A stretch of 64,000 nt of DNA from positions 4,617,642-4,681,641 of the forward strand of contig NZ_KN150731.1 in NCBI RefSeq assembly GCF_000754805.1, in the 5' to 3' direction. Origin of the DNA: Yersinia frederiksenii ATCC 33641. GTDB taxonomy: Bacteria; Pseudomonadota; Gammaproteobacteria; Enterobacterales; Enterobacteriaceae. Under the pieces are notes generated by a model. That model was not told the DNA's origin. It worked only from the letters and a program-made list of their open reading frames with translations, and did not search any database. Below, piece after piece: positions 20,299 through 29,851 of the stretch. Both the position numbers and the translations under genes were made by a program. Within the stretch, counting starts at the first letter, position 1. Each line of letters opens with the position of its first letter.

Positions 20299-20346
20299 TA
20301 CCCGAAGTCGCGGAGTACCTAGCTATGGCTTCAATAACTTTGGGTA
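20299..20346. repeat. Degenerate palindromic intergenic repeat
   Basis: TACCCGAAGT (20299-20308) and ACTTTGGGTA (20337-20346) form a 10-base inverted repeat with one mismatch. The outer ACCCAAAGT-type end is the same as in the repeats at 53297-53358 and 54523-54585. It lies between the divergent EamA and xapA genes. Confidence 0.6.
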
Positions 20347-20429
20347 TAGATTACCGACAACTCTACTGTATTTATTATTTAACAGGTTTATTTAATCGAT
20401 ACTAAATTAAAATAATTAAGGGCTTTATT

Positions 20430-21287
20430 ATGACAATCGTAAATTCAAATGTTGATACTGATTTTAGTGAATTACCCTTTCAAGCTGTCGAGTATATTCA
20501 GAAAATAAAGCCCGGATTTAAGCCTCAGGTTGCATTCATTTTAGGTTCAGGACTAGGCGACTTAGTCGCGCAAATTAGCAATGAAACCACTATTAGTTAT
20601 GCAGATATTCCTGGCTTCCCGGTAAGTTCCGTCCATGGACATGCCGGTGAATTGGTATTAGGCACCTTGTTTGGTGTTCCAGTGATGTGCATGAAAGGCC
20701 GCGGCCACTTCTACGAAGGCAAAGGCATGAGTATCATGACCAATCCGGTGCGCACATTTAAGCTGATGGGCTGCGAATTTCTTTTTTGTACCAATGCCGC
20801 CGGCTCATTACGCCCAGAGGTTTTACCGGGCTCAGTGGTTATGCTGAAAGATCACATTAACACCATGCCCGGGACGCCACTGGTTGGGCCTAATGATGAT
20901 CGTTTTGGTCCGCGTTTCTTTAGTTTGGCGAATGCCTATGATAAAGGTCTGCGTGCTGATATGGCCAAGATTGCCCAACAGCTTGATATTCCGCTGACCG
21001 AAGGTGTGTTTGTCTCTTATCCTGGTCCTTGTTTTGAAACCCCAGCCGAAATTCGCATGATGCAGATTATTGGCGGTGATGTGGTGGGAATGTCGGTGGT
21101 GCCAGAGGTGCTCTCTGCGGCTCATTGTGGTTTAAAAGTGATTGCACTGACTGCAATTACTAACTTGGCTGAAGGCCTTTCTGATGTAGTTCTGTCTCAT
21201 GAGCAAACCTTAAAATGCGCAAAATTGGCTTCAGTGAATTTCACCAAGTTGATTGAAGCTTTTTTGAAAAGCAAAGCAGCGCATTAA
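20430..21287 (+). CDS. xapA: Xanthosine phosphorylase (purine nucleoside phosphorylase type II)
   Basis: The 285-residue protein belongs to the trimeric PNP family: phosphate-binding GSGLGDLVAQI near residue 40, FPVSSVHGHAGELVLGTL, GRGHFYEGKGM, TNAAGSLRPEVLPG, SYPGPCFETPAEIRMM and GMSVVPEVLSAAHCG followed by ALTAITNLAEGL. XapA cleaves xanthosine, inosine and guanosine. Identity as XapA rather than another PNP rests on the adjoining xapB and xapR-like genes. AAGGG lies nine bases before the ATG. Confidence 0.9.
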   Translation: MTIVNSNVDTDFSELPFQAVEYIQKIKPGFKPQVAFILGSGLGDLVAQISNETTISYADIPGFPVSSVHGHAGELVLGTLFGVPVMCMKGRGHFYEGKGMSIMTNPVRTFKLMGCEFLFCTNAAGSLRPEVLPGSVVMLKDHINTMPGTPLVGPNDDRFGPRFFSLANAYDKGLRADMAKIAQQLDIPLTEGVFVSYPGPCFETPAEIRMMQIIGGDVVGMSVVPEVLSAAHCGLKVIALTAITNLAEGLSDVVLSHEQTLKCAKLASVNFTKLIEAFLKSKAAH

Positions 21288-21318
21288 TCAATAGAGAATT
21301 ATAAAAGTTCTTGTCAGT

Positions 21319-21357
21319 CCCCTATTTGCTAACGTGCGAATACTCAGCAACTAGGGG
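21319..21357 (+). repeat. Intercistronic hairpin between xapA and xapB
   Basis: CCCCTATTTGCT (21319-21330) pairs with AGCAACTAGGGG (21346-21357), 11 of 12 positions, around a 15-base loop. No T-run follows, so it is more likely an mRNA-stabilising or processing hairpin than a terminator. It sits in the 152-base gap between the two genes. Confidence 0.6.
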
Positions 21358-21439
21358 CTACCTCAGAAGAGGGAAGTACCCTACAAACTCCATAAGCAAA
21401 TATATTCCCTCGACGCGTTTAGTATCACGGAGAATAAAA

Positions 21440-22696
21440 ATGATAATAAAAAAACGGCTTAAAGTGATGTTCTTCCTACAGTTCTTTATCTGGGGAGCCT
21501 GGCTGGTTACGCTGGGAGCCTATATGATGAATACACTGAACTTCACTGGCGCACAGGTCGGGCTGGTTTATGGAGCCAAGGGTATTGCCTGTATTTTAAT
21601 GCCAAGTATTGTAGGTATTATTGCTGACCGTTGGGTTAAAGCCAATATTCTCTATGCTTGCTGTCACCTGTTAGGCGCCATCGCATTGTTGATTGCGGCC
21701 AATATTACAGACCCTAATATCATGTTCCTTGTCATGCTATTTAATGCGATGGTTTATATGCCGACCATTGCATTAGCCAACACAATTTCTTATATCTGCT
21801 TAGAAAAAGCTGGATTGGATACGATTAAAGACTTCCCGGCGGTGCGAGTTTTTGGCACGATTGGTTTTATTTTTGCTATGTGGGCGATCAGTTTATCTGG
21901 GTTCGAATTAAGTAATATTCAACTCTATATTGCCTCCGGCGCGGCATTAGTGTTGGCGATGTACGCATTTTCATTACCTAGTTGCCCGACCTCTAATGTT
22001 AAAAAAGACCGCACTTGGGTTAATATGTTAGGGCTTGATGCTTTTGTATTATTTAAACAAAAGAAGATGGCTATTTTCTTCCTGTTTGCCATGTTGCTTG
22101 GTGCTTCACTACAGATTAGCCATACTTTCAGCAGCCCATTCCTGCATGATTTTGCAAAAAATCCTATCTACCATGACAGTCTGGTGGTGCAATACCCGTC
22201 AATTTTATTGTCGATGGCACAAATTGCAGAAGTGTTTTTCATTCTGACCATTCCTTTCTTCTTATCTCGCTTTGGCATTAAGCGCGTCATGATGATCAGC
22301 ATGATTGCCTGGACGCTGCGCTTCACCTTATTTGCTTATGGTGACCCGTCTGCCACTGGCATTGTTTTATTACTGCTATCAATGGTGGTATATGGTTGTG
22401 CCTTTGACTTCTTTAATATTTCTGGCGCAATTTATGTTGAGAAAGAAGTAGACCGTAATATTCGAGGCAGCGCACAAGGCCTGTTTATGACAATGGTAAA
22501 CGGTGTTGGGGCTTATGTCGGCGCAATAAGTAGCGGGCATGTGGTCGATTTCTTTACTGTTGATGGTGTAAAAGACTGGAACAGTATTTGGTTATCTTTT
22601 GCCGCTTATACCGTGGTTCTGGTCATCGTTTTTGTCTTCGTATTTCAATATAAACATGATCCAGCTGAACTGAAAGATCGGCAGTTATCACATTGA
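21440..22696 (+). CDS. xapB: Xanthosine permease, NHS family
   Basis: The 418-residue protein has 12 membrane helices and matches the nucleoside:H+ symporter family of E. coli XapB and NupG, with FFLQFFIWGAWLVTLGAYM at the N terminus, GIIADRW, SPFLHDFAKNP and AQGLFMTMVNGVGAYVG late in the protein. The length equals E. coli XapB. The ATG at 21440 has GGAG at 21430; an in-frame start at 21311 would lie inside the intergenic hairpin and is rejected. Confidence 0.92.
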   Translation: MIIKKRLKVMFFLQFFIWGAWLVTLGAYMMNTLNFTGAQVGLVYGAKGIACILMPSIVGIIADRWVKANILYACCHLLGAIALLIAANITDPNIMFLVMLFNAMVYMPTIALANTISYICLEKAGLDTIKDFPAVRVFGTIGFIFAMWAISLSGFELSNIQLYIASGAALVLAMYAFSLPSCPTSNVKKDRTWVNMLGLDAFVLFKQKKMAIFFLFAMLLGASLQISHTFSSPFLHDFAKNPIYHDSLVVQYPSILLSMAQIAEVFFILTIPFFLSRFGIKRVMMISMIAWTLRFTLFAYGDPSATGIVLLLLSMVVYGCAFDFFNISGAIYVEKEVDRNIRGSAQGLFMTMVNGVGAYVGAISSGHVVDFFTVDGVKDWNSIWLSFAAYTVVLVIVFVFVFQYKHDPAELKDRQLSH

Positions 22697-22751
22697 TCCC
22701 TAACTGGCTGAATACTTTTGGTCATTCATCCAAGATACTGATAGTTGAAAT

Positions 22752-22780
22752 AAAAAAACCGCGCTATAGGCGGTTTTTTT
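22752..22780. terminator. Bidirectional intrinsic terminator between xapB and argG
   Basis: ACCGC (22758-22762) pairs with GCGGT (22770-22774); the stem is flanked by seven A on the left and seven T on the right, so the structure reads as an intrinsic terminator on both strands. It serves the convergent xapB and argG. Confidence 0.88.
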
Positions 22781-22805
22781 ATTTTGCGTTGGCGTAAGAG
22801 AATAA

Positions 22806-24173
<1,368 letters not shown>

Positions 24174-24464
24174 TTAAATCCTGTATGAATTAGATCTGTC
24201 TGGCAAAGGTTTCAATGCCTACATTGATATCGCAAAACCCAAGTTTGGTCAAAGAGATTTTGCATATTTATGTGTATTTTATTGCATAACTATTTGATTG
24301 CTACTTTGTTGAAATAACGTTCCATTTAAATTAATTTACCGTTCTGTTATGGTGTCTATATCAACTTTTTATCGCGTATAACCCGTTAAAATTTAAAGTG
24401 GTAAATCGCCTTTGTAAATCAGCGCATAGGGATATTTCACCATAGTGGTGGAAAGCGCGGATGT

Positions 24465-25895
24465 ATGCAAATAGACATGGTTTCAGGGACTGTTAAGTTG
24501 AAAATCTTTCGCGAAAGCGCGTGGTATAAAAAGCGAAAATCCTACCGAGTGTTGTTTTGGCGTGAAATAACACCGCTGGCTATTCCGCTGTTTATTGAAG
24601 GGTTGTGTGTGTTACTGATGGGGGTGTTTAGTACCCTGTTGGTGAGTTGGTTGGGTAAAGAAGCGATGGCTGCGGTGGGATTAGCCGACAGCTTCAATAT
24701 GCTGATTGCTGCCTTTTTTAGCGCGGTTGCACTCGGAACTTCAGTGGTCGTGTCATTCAGTTTGGGGCAACGTAAACGTAAACAGGCACAAACCGCCGCC
24801 CGTGAATCCATCTCTCTGCTAGTGTTAATTTCGTTATTATTGGTATTGCTGGTGCATTTTTCCGGTGAGACCATTATCAATCTGATGGCCAGTCAGGCGG
24901 ACCCCGCGGTTAAGGCGATGGCTCTGACCTACCTACATTTGACGGTCTGGAATTATCCCGCAATGGCGATAGCGCTGGTGGGCTGCGGTGCACTGCGCGG
25001 CGCCGGTAATACGCGGTTGCCGATGTTTATCAATATCGGCATGAACATTCTCAATATTGTTATCAGCAGTGTGCTGATCTACGGTCTGTTCAATTGGCAG
25101 GGCTTGGGGTTTGTGGGCGCAGGGATTGGAATCACGCTTTCCCGCTATATTGGCGCATTGGTGGTGGTTTTAGTGCTGATTTTTGGCACCAATAATACCC
25201 TGCGAATCCCCTTTAAAGCCTATTTTATGCCCTTTACTGCGGCCATCATGTTTGAGGTGTTGAGTATTGGCATTCCTGCCAGTGTTGAGTCGGTGATGTT
25301 TAGCGTTGGTAAACTGATTACTCAGCGTTTTGTTGCTGGAATGGGGACGGAAGTGATTGCCGGTAACTTTATCGCTTTCTCAATTGTCGGGCTGATTAAC
25401 TTACCTGGCAATGCTCTGGGATATACCTCGACCATTATTATCGGCACCCGTTTGGGGAAAGGGCAGATTTTGCAGCCCATTCGCCAAATCAAGCATATTT
25501 TTTGGTTATCAACGCTTGGGGTCTGCTTTATTGCTTTATTATCAATTCCTAGCGCTGGTTTTCTGGCGTCGCTGTATACCAATGAGCCGGGTGTTATTGA
25601 TGTTGTGAAGCATCTGATCTGGATTAATGCGCTGTTTATGCCAATTTGGACCGCAGCTTGGGTATTGCCATCCGGCTTGAAAGGGGCGAAGGATGCCAGT
25701 TACACCATGTGGGTGGCGCTGGCCGGAATGTGGGGTTGTCGTATTATCGCCGGTTATATTCTGGGGGTAACCTTGGGATTTGGTGTCACCGGTGTGTGGA
25801 TGGGCATGTTCCTCGATTGGATCGTGCGCGGTGTGCTGTTTTACCGACGGATGTCCACCGGCCGCTGGTTGTGGCGTTATCGGCCCACGGCGTGA
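24465..25895 (+). CDS. yeeO: MATE-family efflux protein, YeeO-like
   Basis: The 476-residue protein has 12 membrane helices and the two-fold repeat of MATE exporters. It is close to E. coli YeeO, an exporter of FMN and FAD: the KRKSYRVLFWREITPLAIP entry, FLVSWLGKEAMAAVGLADSFNM-like block, GCGALRGAGNTRLP and late LPSGLKGAKDASYTMWV. YeeO in E. coli also sits in the cob / tRNA-Asn neighbourhood. The N terminus is shorter than in E. coli. The ATG at 24465 has a poor ribosome-binding site; a CACCA-TAG-TGGTG mini-hairpin (24438-24450) lies just upstream. Confidence 0.85.
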   Translation: MQIDMVSGTVKLKIFRESAWYKKRKSYRVLFWREITPLAIPLFIEGLCVLLMGVFSTLLVSWLGKEAMAAVGLADSFNMLIAAFFSAVALGTSVVVSFSLGQRKRKQAQTAARESISLLVLISLLLVLLVHFSGETIINLMASQADPAVKAMALTYLHLTVWNYPAMAIALVGCGALRGAGNTRLPMFINIGMNILNIVISSVLIYGLFNWQGLGFVGAGIGITLSRYIGALVVVLVLIFGTNNTLRIPFKAYFMPFTAAIMFEVLSIGIPASVESVMFSVGKLITQRFVAGMGTEVIAGNFIAFSIVGLINLPGNALGYTSTIIIGTRLGKGQILQPIRQIKHIFWLSTLGVCFIALLSIPSAGFLASLYTNEPGVIDVVKHLIWINALFMPIWTAAWVLPSGLKGAKDASYTMWVALAGMWGCRIIAGYILGVTLGFGVTGVWMGMFLDWIVRGVLFYRRMSTGRWLWRYRPTA

Positions 25896-26283
25896 TAGCG
25901 TAATATTATCCGCGCTTATAAAACGTGCGGGTTTCGTGCTCGGACGGCTGGCGGCTTTCCCTGAATGGAAAGCTGCAGGGCGTGAGATTGAAACCGGCGT
26001 ACCCAATAAATAATCTGTTGTACTCCACACCCGTAATCCCTATCACTTTCTGATATCCCTTGGCATAGCCTGATGCCAGGGGATTAGATTCGAAGCAAAT
26101 CACTTTTCCCTTGTTCTCTTTCCTGCCAAAAACGTCATTCCGCAATAGTTTGAACCTTATCACAAAACAACAAAACAAAATAAAACCACAAAATGGCTAT
26201 TTGTAGTTTTAAATTTCTCACTATATTAATTTTAAAGAGTATTGGTTTAATTTTGTGAATTTAAAGTGTAACAGGTGGAATTA
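25896..26283. other. Intergenic block with a strong hairpin, possible dispersed repeat
   Basis: No gene is called in these 388 bases. The first 120 bases are much less AT-rich than the rest and contain a 10-base-pair hairpin: GCGGCTTTCC (25951-25960) against GGAAAGCTGC (25967-25976), with one G-T pair and a 6-base loop. Its plus-strand translation (GRLAAFPEWKAAGRE) looks like short hypothetical proteins often predicted over intergenic repeats in enterobacteria; that is from memory. After about 26150 the sequence turns AT-rich and probably holds the promoter of the following operon. Confidence 0.45.
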
Positions 26284-26382
26284 ATGGCTGTCATGTTAGC
26301 CGGGCTAATCGATGTCATCATGTTGTTTTATGTTGCTTTGAATGGCTATTTCTGTGATGGTGAATTGCAGTTAAAAACATAA
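26284..26382 (+). CDS. Small hydrophobic protein, 32 residues, upstream of the PTS-like permease
   Basis: A short reading frame starts at ATG 26284 behind a good Shine-Dalgarno (AGGTGGA, five bases spacing) and ends at TAA 26380-26382. Residues 2 to about 24 are almost wholly hydrophobic (AVMLAGLIDVIMLFYVAL) with a polar, charged tail ending ELQLKT, the pattern of a single-pass small membrane protein. It lies 38 bases before the permease gene on the same strand and is probably cotranscribed. It could be a leader peptide, a transporter-associated small protein, or chance; I do not recognise it. Confidence 0.45.
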   Translation: MAVMLAGLIDVIMLFYVALNGYFCDGELQLKT

Positions 26383-26420
26383 TAACACTTTCTAACATTT
26401 CTTATCTTTTGAGGCCCGAC

Positions 26421-28025
26421 ATGAAAAATGTAGCAATTCTCGGAAGCAGCGGGGGAAATCTGTTCAATCTTGGTGGTGCATACCCTGAGAGGCTTTTACA
26501 AGAGATTTATACCCAACTTCATTCTGCCGGTTTAGCTGTCAGCGCGGTGCAATTTATTGCCGCTGAAGAGTCAATGGATGTGGCTAAACCCACTACCGCC
26601 GCCGCAGTTTATTCCCTCACCGCTGAAGAGGGGGATAAACCTCGCATCAGCTTTCAGGGGAAACTGTCAGAGGTTAATGATGCAGTAAAATCGTCAGATG
26701 CAGCCATCGCGGCACAAATTCGTGCTGGTGATATTGATGGCATCATTATCATGAGTGCAGACCCTGACCGCAGTAATAAAGAAGCCATTCTGGCCGCGAT
26801 AGAAAAGAAAATCCCGATAGTGGGTACCGGCGGCACTTCAATGGCGATTATCACCTCCAAAGGGGCGAATGTGATTGCCACATCGGGCACCACAGGCACC
26901 AATAGCCGTACACGAGCTATCTCCTTTACCGCCTCATTATGCAAATACTGGCAGATAAAATATACCCCGGTACTAGGCAGCGGTGATGCCAGCGCGCCGA
27001 GTAGCGATAAAAGTCTGCTAAAAAGAATCAATATTCGCAGCATCATGATCCCGGCTTTACCCGGCTTTATTGCCATGGCAATTGTGCTGGCATTAAGCCA
27101 TATCCCCGGATTGCAGTCACTGAATACTATCTTCGAACTGTTACTGAAAGGGTTACCGGTGATTGTCGCGGTTATTGCGGCAAAACAGGTTTCTGAGCTG
27201 GACGAAGTGTCGATTGTGGCCGGGGTTGTGGCTGGTGTGCTGTCGGTCGAAGGGGGATTAATTGGTGGCATATTAGGCGGGATTGGGGCCGGTATTATGG
27301 TGCGCTACCTGTTTGGCTTGTGTTTGAGATGGCAATTCCCGATGACCACCATCAACATCGTGGCTGGTGGGTTATCCGGTTTAGCTTCTGGCTTGGTGAT
27401 GTATTACCTGCTCAGCCCACTGGCATTAGCCGCTGGCGATTATATTAAATTAGCTATCGAAGCGACTCTGGCCTTTAGCCCAATTCTGGCGGGATTATTG
27501 GCAGGTTTGGTTATTTGGCCTGCCATTCTGGGCGGCGTGTATCACGCGGTTATATTGCCACTGGTGTTGCTGGAAATGGAAAAATCCGGTGTCAGCTTCC
27601 TTGGTGCGGTGGATATGGTCGGCTTGGTCATGGTGGCTGCAGGAATTAACCTGGCTAACGTCATTGCCCCACGAGAAAAAAGTGAGGCGGCAGTCGCGGC
27701 TCCGGGGTTGTTAATAAACCTTGGCTTTGGGACCTTTGTCGAATCAGCTTATCCCTTCATGTTCTCCAATAAAGTGGTCTTCGCCGGCGCCATATTCTCA
27801 GCCGGTATCGGTGGCATGTTGTTGGGATGGTTAAATATTAAAGGTGTGGCTTATGTGCCTGCGTTCGCCTCACCATTCTTGTCAAATAACGCGTTTTATA
27901 TGGCGGTGGTGATGGCGGTAACTTTAGTACTGACCTGCATTATCACGCTGTTAGCCAATAAGTTTGTTGCAATTAAAAAAGCAGTACCCGAATCCACAAC
28001 ACCAGGGATCTCGGCTAAAAGTTAA
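26421..28025 (+). CDS. PTS EIIC-like permease with an unusual N-terminal cytoplasmic domain
   Basis: The 534-residue protein has two parts. Residues 1 to about 190 form a soluble alpha/beta domain beginning VAILGSSGGNLFNLGG and later IVGTGGTSMAIITSKGANVIATSG; it has no cysteine before the SLCKYW near its end, so it lacks the phosphorylated Cys of a normal EIIB. Residues about 205-520 are hydrophobic, with ten or so helices, and include GFGTFVESAYPFMF (about 435-448), similar in place and pattern to the GITEGAIPF motif of fructose-type EIIC. No EIIA or HPr domain is present or adjacent. The ATG at 26421 has GAGG six bases upstream. Substrate unknown. Confidence 0.7.
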   Translation: MKNVAILGSSGGNLFNLGGAYPERLLQEIYTQLHSAGLAVSAVQFIAAEESMDVAKPTTAAAVYSLTAEEGDKPRISFQGKLSEVNDAVKSSDAAIAAQIRAGDIDGIIIMSADPDRSNKEAILAAIEKKIPIVGTGGTSMAIITSKGANVIATSGTTGTNSRTRAISFTASLCKYWQIKYTPVLGSGDASAPSSDKSLLKRINIRSIMIPALPGFIAMAIVLALSHIPGLQSLNTIFELLLKGLPVIVAVIAAKQVSELDEVSIVAGVVAGVLSVEGGLIGGILGGIGAGIMVRYLFGLCLRWQFPMTTINIVAGGLSGLASGLVMYYLLSPLALAAGDYIKLAIEATLAFSPILAGLLAGLVIWPAILGGVYHAVILPLVLLEMEKSGVSFLGAVDMVGLVMVAAGINLANVIAPREKSEAAVAAPGLLINLGFGTFVESAYPFMFSNKVVFAGAIFSAGIGGMLLGWLNIKGVAYVPAFASPFLSNNAFYMAVVMAVTLVLTCIITLLANKFVAIKKAVPESTTPGISAKS

Positions 28026-28067
28026 CAATTAAAAAAGCAGTTTTATATAAATCAAGTAGAGGTAAAT

Positions 28068-28907
28068 ATGTTCCACGCTGATATGAGTAAGAAACGTTCC
28101 GTCGCCATGGATAAAGTACGCAATGCAATTGAGTTACATGGCGGTCAAACTATTCTCAGTACCGGAATAACTGGAGATGATGCTCGCTTAGCGAAGGCTG
28201 TATGCGATTCAGGGGTTAAATTATTGGAACCTAACCACCCGGCGTTGGCATTAGCACGTGGCCATAACGGTGTGACTAATATGCATGCCGCAGAGCGTAT
28301 TCGTCATGAGATAACCATTGGTCAAATGGCTGAAGCGGTGCAGGGCGTGCGTAATGTTGTTGCCGACGATATTTTTATTACTGTCGGAATTGCTGGCGGT
28401 TTTACTGAAACTGTCCCGACGCCGGTCACTGAACAGGATATTTTACTGATAGCTCAATCAGGTGCTGATGGCTTGCATACTCATAAATCCAGCTTTGAGG
28501 ATTTAAAGGAATTAGTCGATTTGGCCCATAAATATGGCCTGACAGTAGATGCTTATATTGGTCATCCCAGTGATTTACACACCTTCGGTATTGCGGCTGA
28601 AACACCGGCAGATGTTGCCGCAGTGGCAAAAAAGATGGAAGCACTGGGTGTCGATATGATTGGTTTAATGACGGGCATGAGCTATGAAGGGGTTACCGCT
28701 GGTGATATTCCAGAAGCGATTAAGCAGCGGCTTCTGGCTTTGGTGGGGGCGGTTTCAGTACCAACATTAGCTGAGGGTGGCATCAATTTGGAAAATGCGA
28801 AGGCATTTAAAGATACTGGAGTGAATATTCTGGTGGTGGGCACCGCCATTGATAATGTGGTTTGCAATGCAGCCAAGGATGTTGTCGCGCAGTTTATTAC
28901 TCACTAA
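28068..28907 (+). CDS. HisA/HisF-like TIM-barrel protein of unknown reaction
   Basis: The 279-residue protein reads as a (beta/alpha)8 barrel with phosphate-binding glycine loops near the end: TLAEGGINLENAKAF and NILVVGTAIDN, typical of the ribulose-phosphate-binding barrel group (HisA/HisF, hexulose-phosphate synthase, NanE). Acidic and histidine residues in GADGLHTHKSSFEDL and DAYIGHPSDLHTFGI may be catalytic. It lies 42 bases after the permease, behind AGAGGT, and ends before an intrinsic terminator. By context it probably acts on the phosphorylated or imported substrate of the permease, as an aldolase, epimerase or isomerase. The function is not known. Confidence 0.7.
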   Translation: MFHADMSKKRSVAMDKVRNAIELHGGQTILSTGITGDDARLAKAVCDSGVKLLEPNHPALALARGHNGVTNMHAAERIRHEITIGQMAEAVQGVRNVVADDIFITVGIAGGFTETVPTPVTEQDILLIAQSGADGLHTHKSSFEDLKELVDLAHKYGLTVDAYIGHPSDLHTFGIAAETPADVAAVAKKMEALGVDMIGLMTGMSYEGVTAGDIPEAIKQRLLALVGAVSVPTLAEGGINLENAKAFKDTGVNILVVGTAIDNVVCNAAKDVVAQFITH

Positions 28908-28927
28908 TGGACGTCAGTAAGCAGGGA

Positions 28928-28951
28928 GGGAGAATACTTTCTCCCTTTTTT
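28928..28951 (+). terminator. Intrinsic terminator inside the PTS-like gene cluster
   Basis: GGGAGAA (28928-28934) and TTCTCCC (28939-28945) form a perfect 7-base-pair stem with a TACT loop, followed directly by TTTTTT (28946-28951). It lies between the TIM-barrel gene and the HAD phosphatase gene, so the latter depends on readthrough or on its own promoter. Confidence 0.88.
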
Positions 28952-28965
28952 ATTGGAGTTAAATT

Positions 28966-29772
28966 ATGTATAAATTACTGGCTCTTGATCTTGATGGCAC
29001 TTTGCTCAATAAGGAAAATAAAATATCGCCACAGAATATTAGCGCGATAAAACAGGTTATCGATGGTAATGGTATTGTCGTTCTCTGTTCAGCCCGGCCG
29101 GTTAATGCCATGGCTGCCGTGATTTGCAATACTGAATTAGAGCACCTCATTCGCTATTTTATTTCGTTTAATGGTGCATGGATATATGACTGTATTGAGA
29201 AAAAAGATCTTCGCTTTATCCCGCTATCTGGTCATGATGTGCAAGTGATTACTCCTTTATTAACAGGACGTAAATTCCCACATCACTTTTTTACCCGCGA
29301 TAAAATTATCTCTTCGTCAAAAGATATCAATTACTATACAAAATATGAATCTGAACTCTTTGATATGGAAATATTGATTTCTGAGCCTGTCAATATTTCT
29401 CAGCGAGATGATATTGTTAAAGTCTCTATTGTTGGCTCAACTGATTTTATTGCTAGTGTTGCTGATAAAATAGATCAAAAATTTCATCAGCAATATTCAC
29501 TCAGTAAGACCAGCAATCATTATTATGAAATAATGAGCCACGGCATCAGTAAAGGCCGTGGACTGCATTATCTGTGTCAGTACCTAAATATCAATGCTGA
29601 ATCAGTGGTCAGTATGGGTGATCAGGAGAACGATATCAGCATGTTTCAGTTTTCTGAAGTCGGTGTTGCCATGGGAAATGCCAGTGATTTTGTTAAATCT
29701 TGCGCAGATAGAGTGAGTTTAGATAATAACCAGCATGGAGTGGCTTTTACCATTAATCAGCTCTGGCCATAG
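28966..29772 (+). CDS. Cof-type HAD-superfamily phosphatase
   Basis: The 268-residue protein has all HAD motifs: nucleophile ALDLDGTLLN (Asp 8/10), CSARP as motif II, the lysine in SHGISKGRGL (motif III) and VSMGDQENDISMF (motif IV), with the large C2B cap of the Cof/YidA group. Such enzymes remove phosphate from sugar phosphates or related metabolites. GGAG lies nine bases before the ATG. Its neighbours suggest it dephosphorylates an intermediate of the same pathway. It is followed by the DeoR gene on the same strand. Confidence 0.85.
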   Translation: MYKLLALDLDGTLLNKENKISPQNISAIKQVIDGNGIVVLCSARPVNAMAAVICNTELEHLIRYFISFNGAWIYDCIEKKDLRFIPLSGHDVQVITPLLTGRKFPHHFFTRDKIISSSKDINYYTKYESELFDMEILISEPVNISQRDDIVKVSIVGSTDFIASVADKIDQKFHQQYSLSKTSNHYYEIMSHGISKGRGLHYLCQYLNINAESVVSMGDQENDISMFQFSEVGVAMGNASDFVKSCADRVSLDNNQHGVAFTINQLWP

Positions 29773-29851
29773 TGGCGGAATAGCCTTTTGTTTCAGAAAA
29801 TTATTGAGTAGAATGACACACAAATGTATCGCAGCCGGGCCGCCATTACTT

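Noticed and set aside
24259..24298. Tandem ARG-box-like sequences upstream of argG
   Set aside because: Only the left halves match well, the gap is four instead of three bases, and they lie upstream of the likely -35 box; kept as a remark only.
25542..26030. 162-codon minus-strand frame over the end of yeeO
   Set aside because: Shadow of the MATE gene, running into the hairpin block; no start signal.
26654..27271. 205-codon frame antisense to the PTS-like permease
   Set aside because: It mirrors a GC-biased coding gene, has no ribosome-binding site, and its composition (I, S, P, A rich) is typical of a shadow frame.
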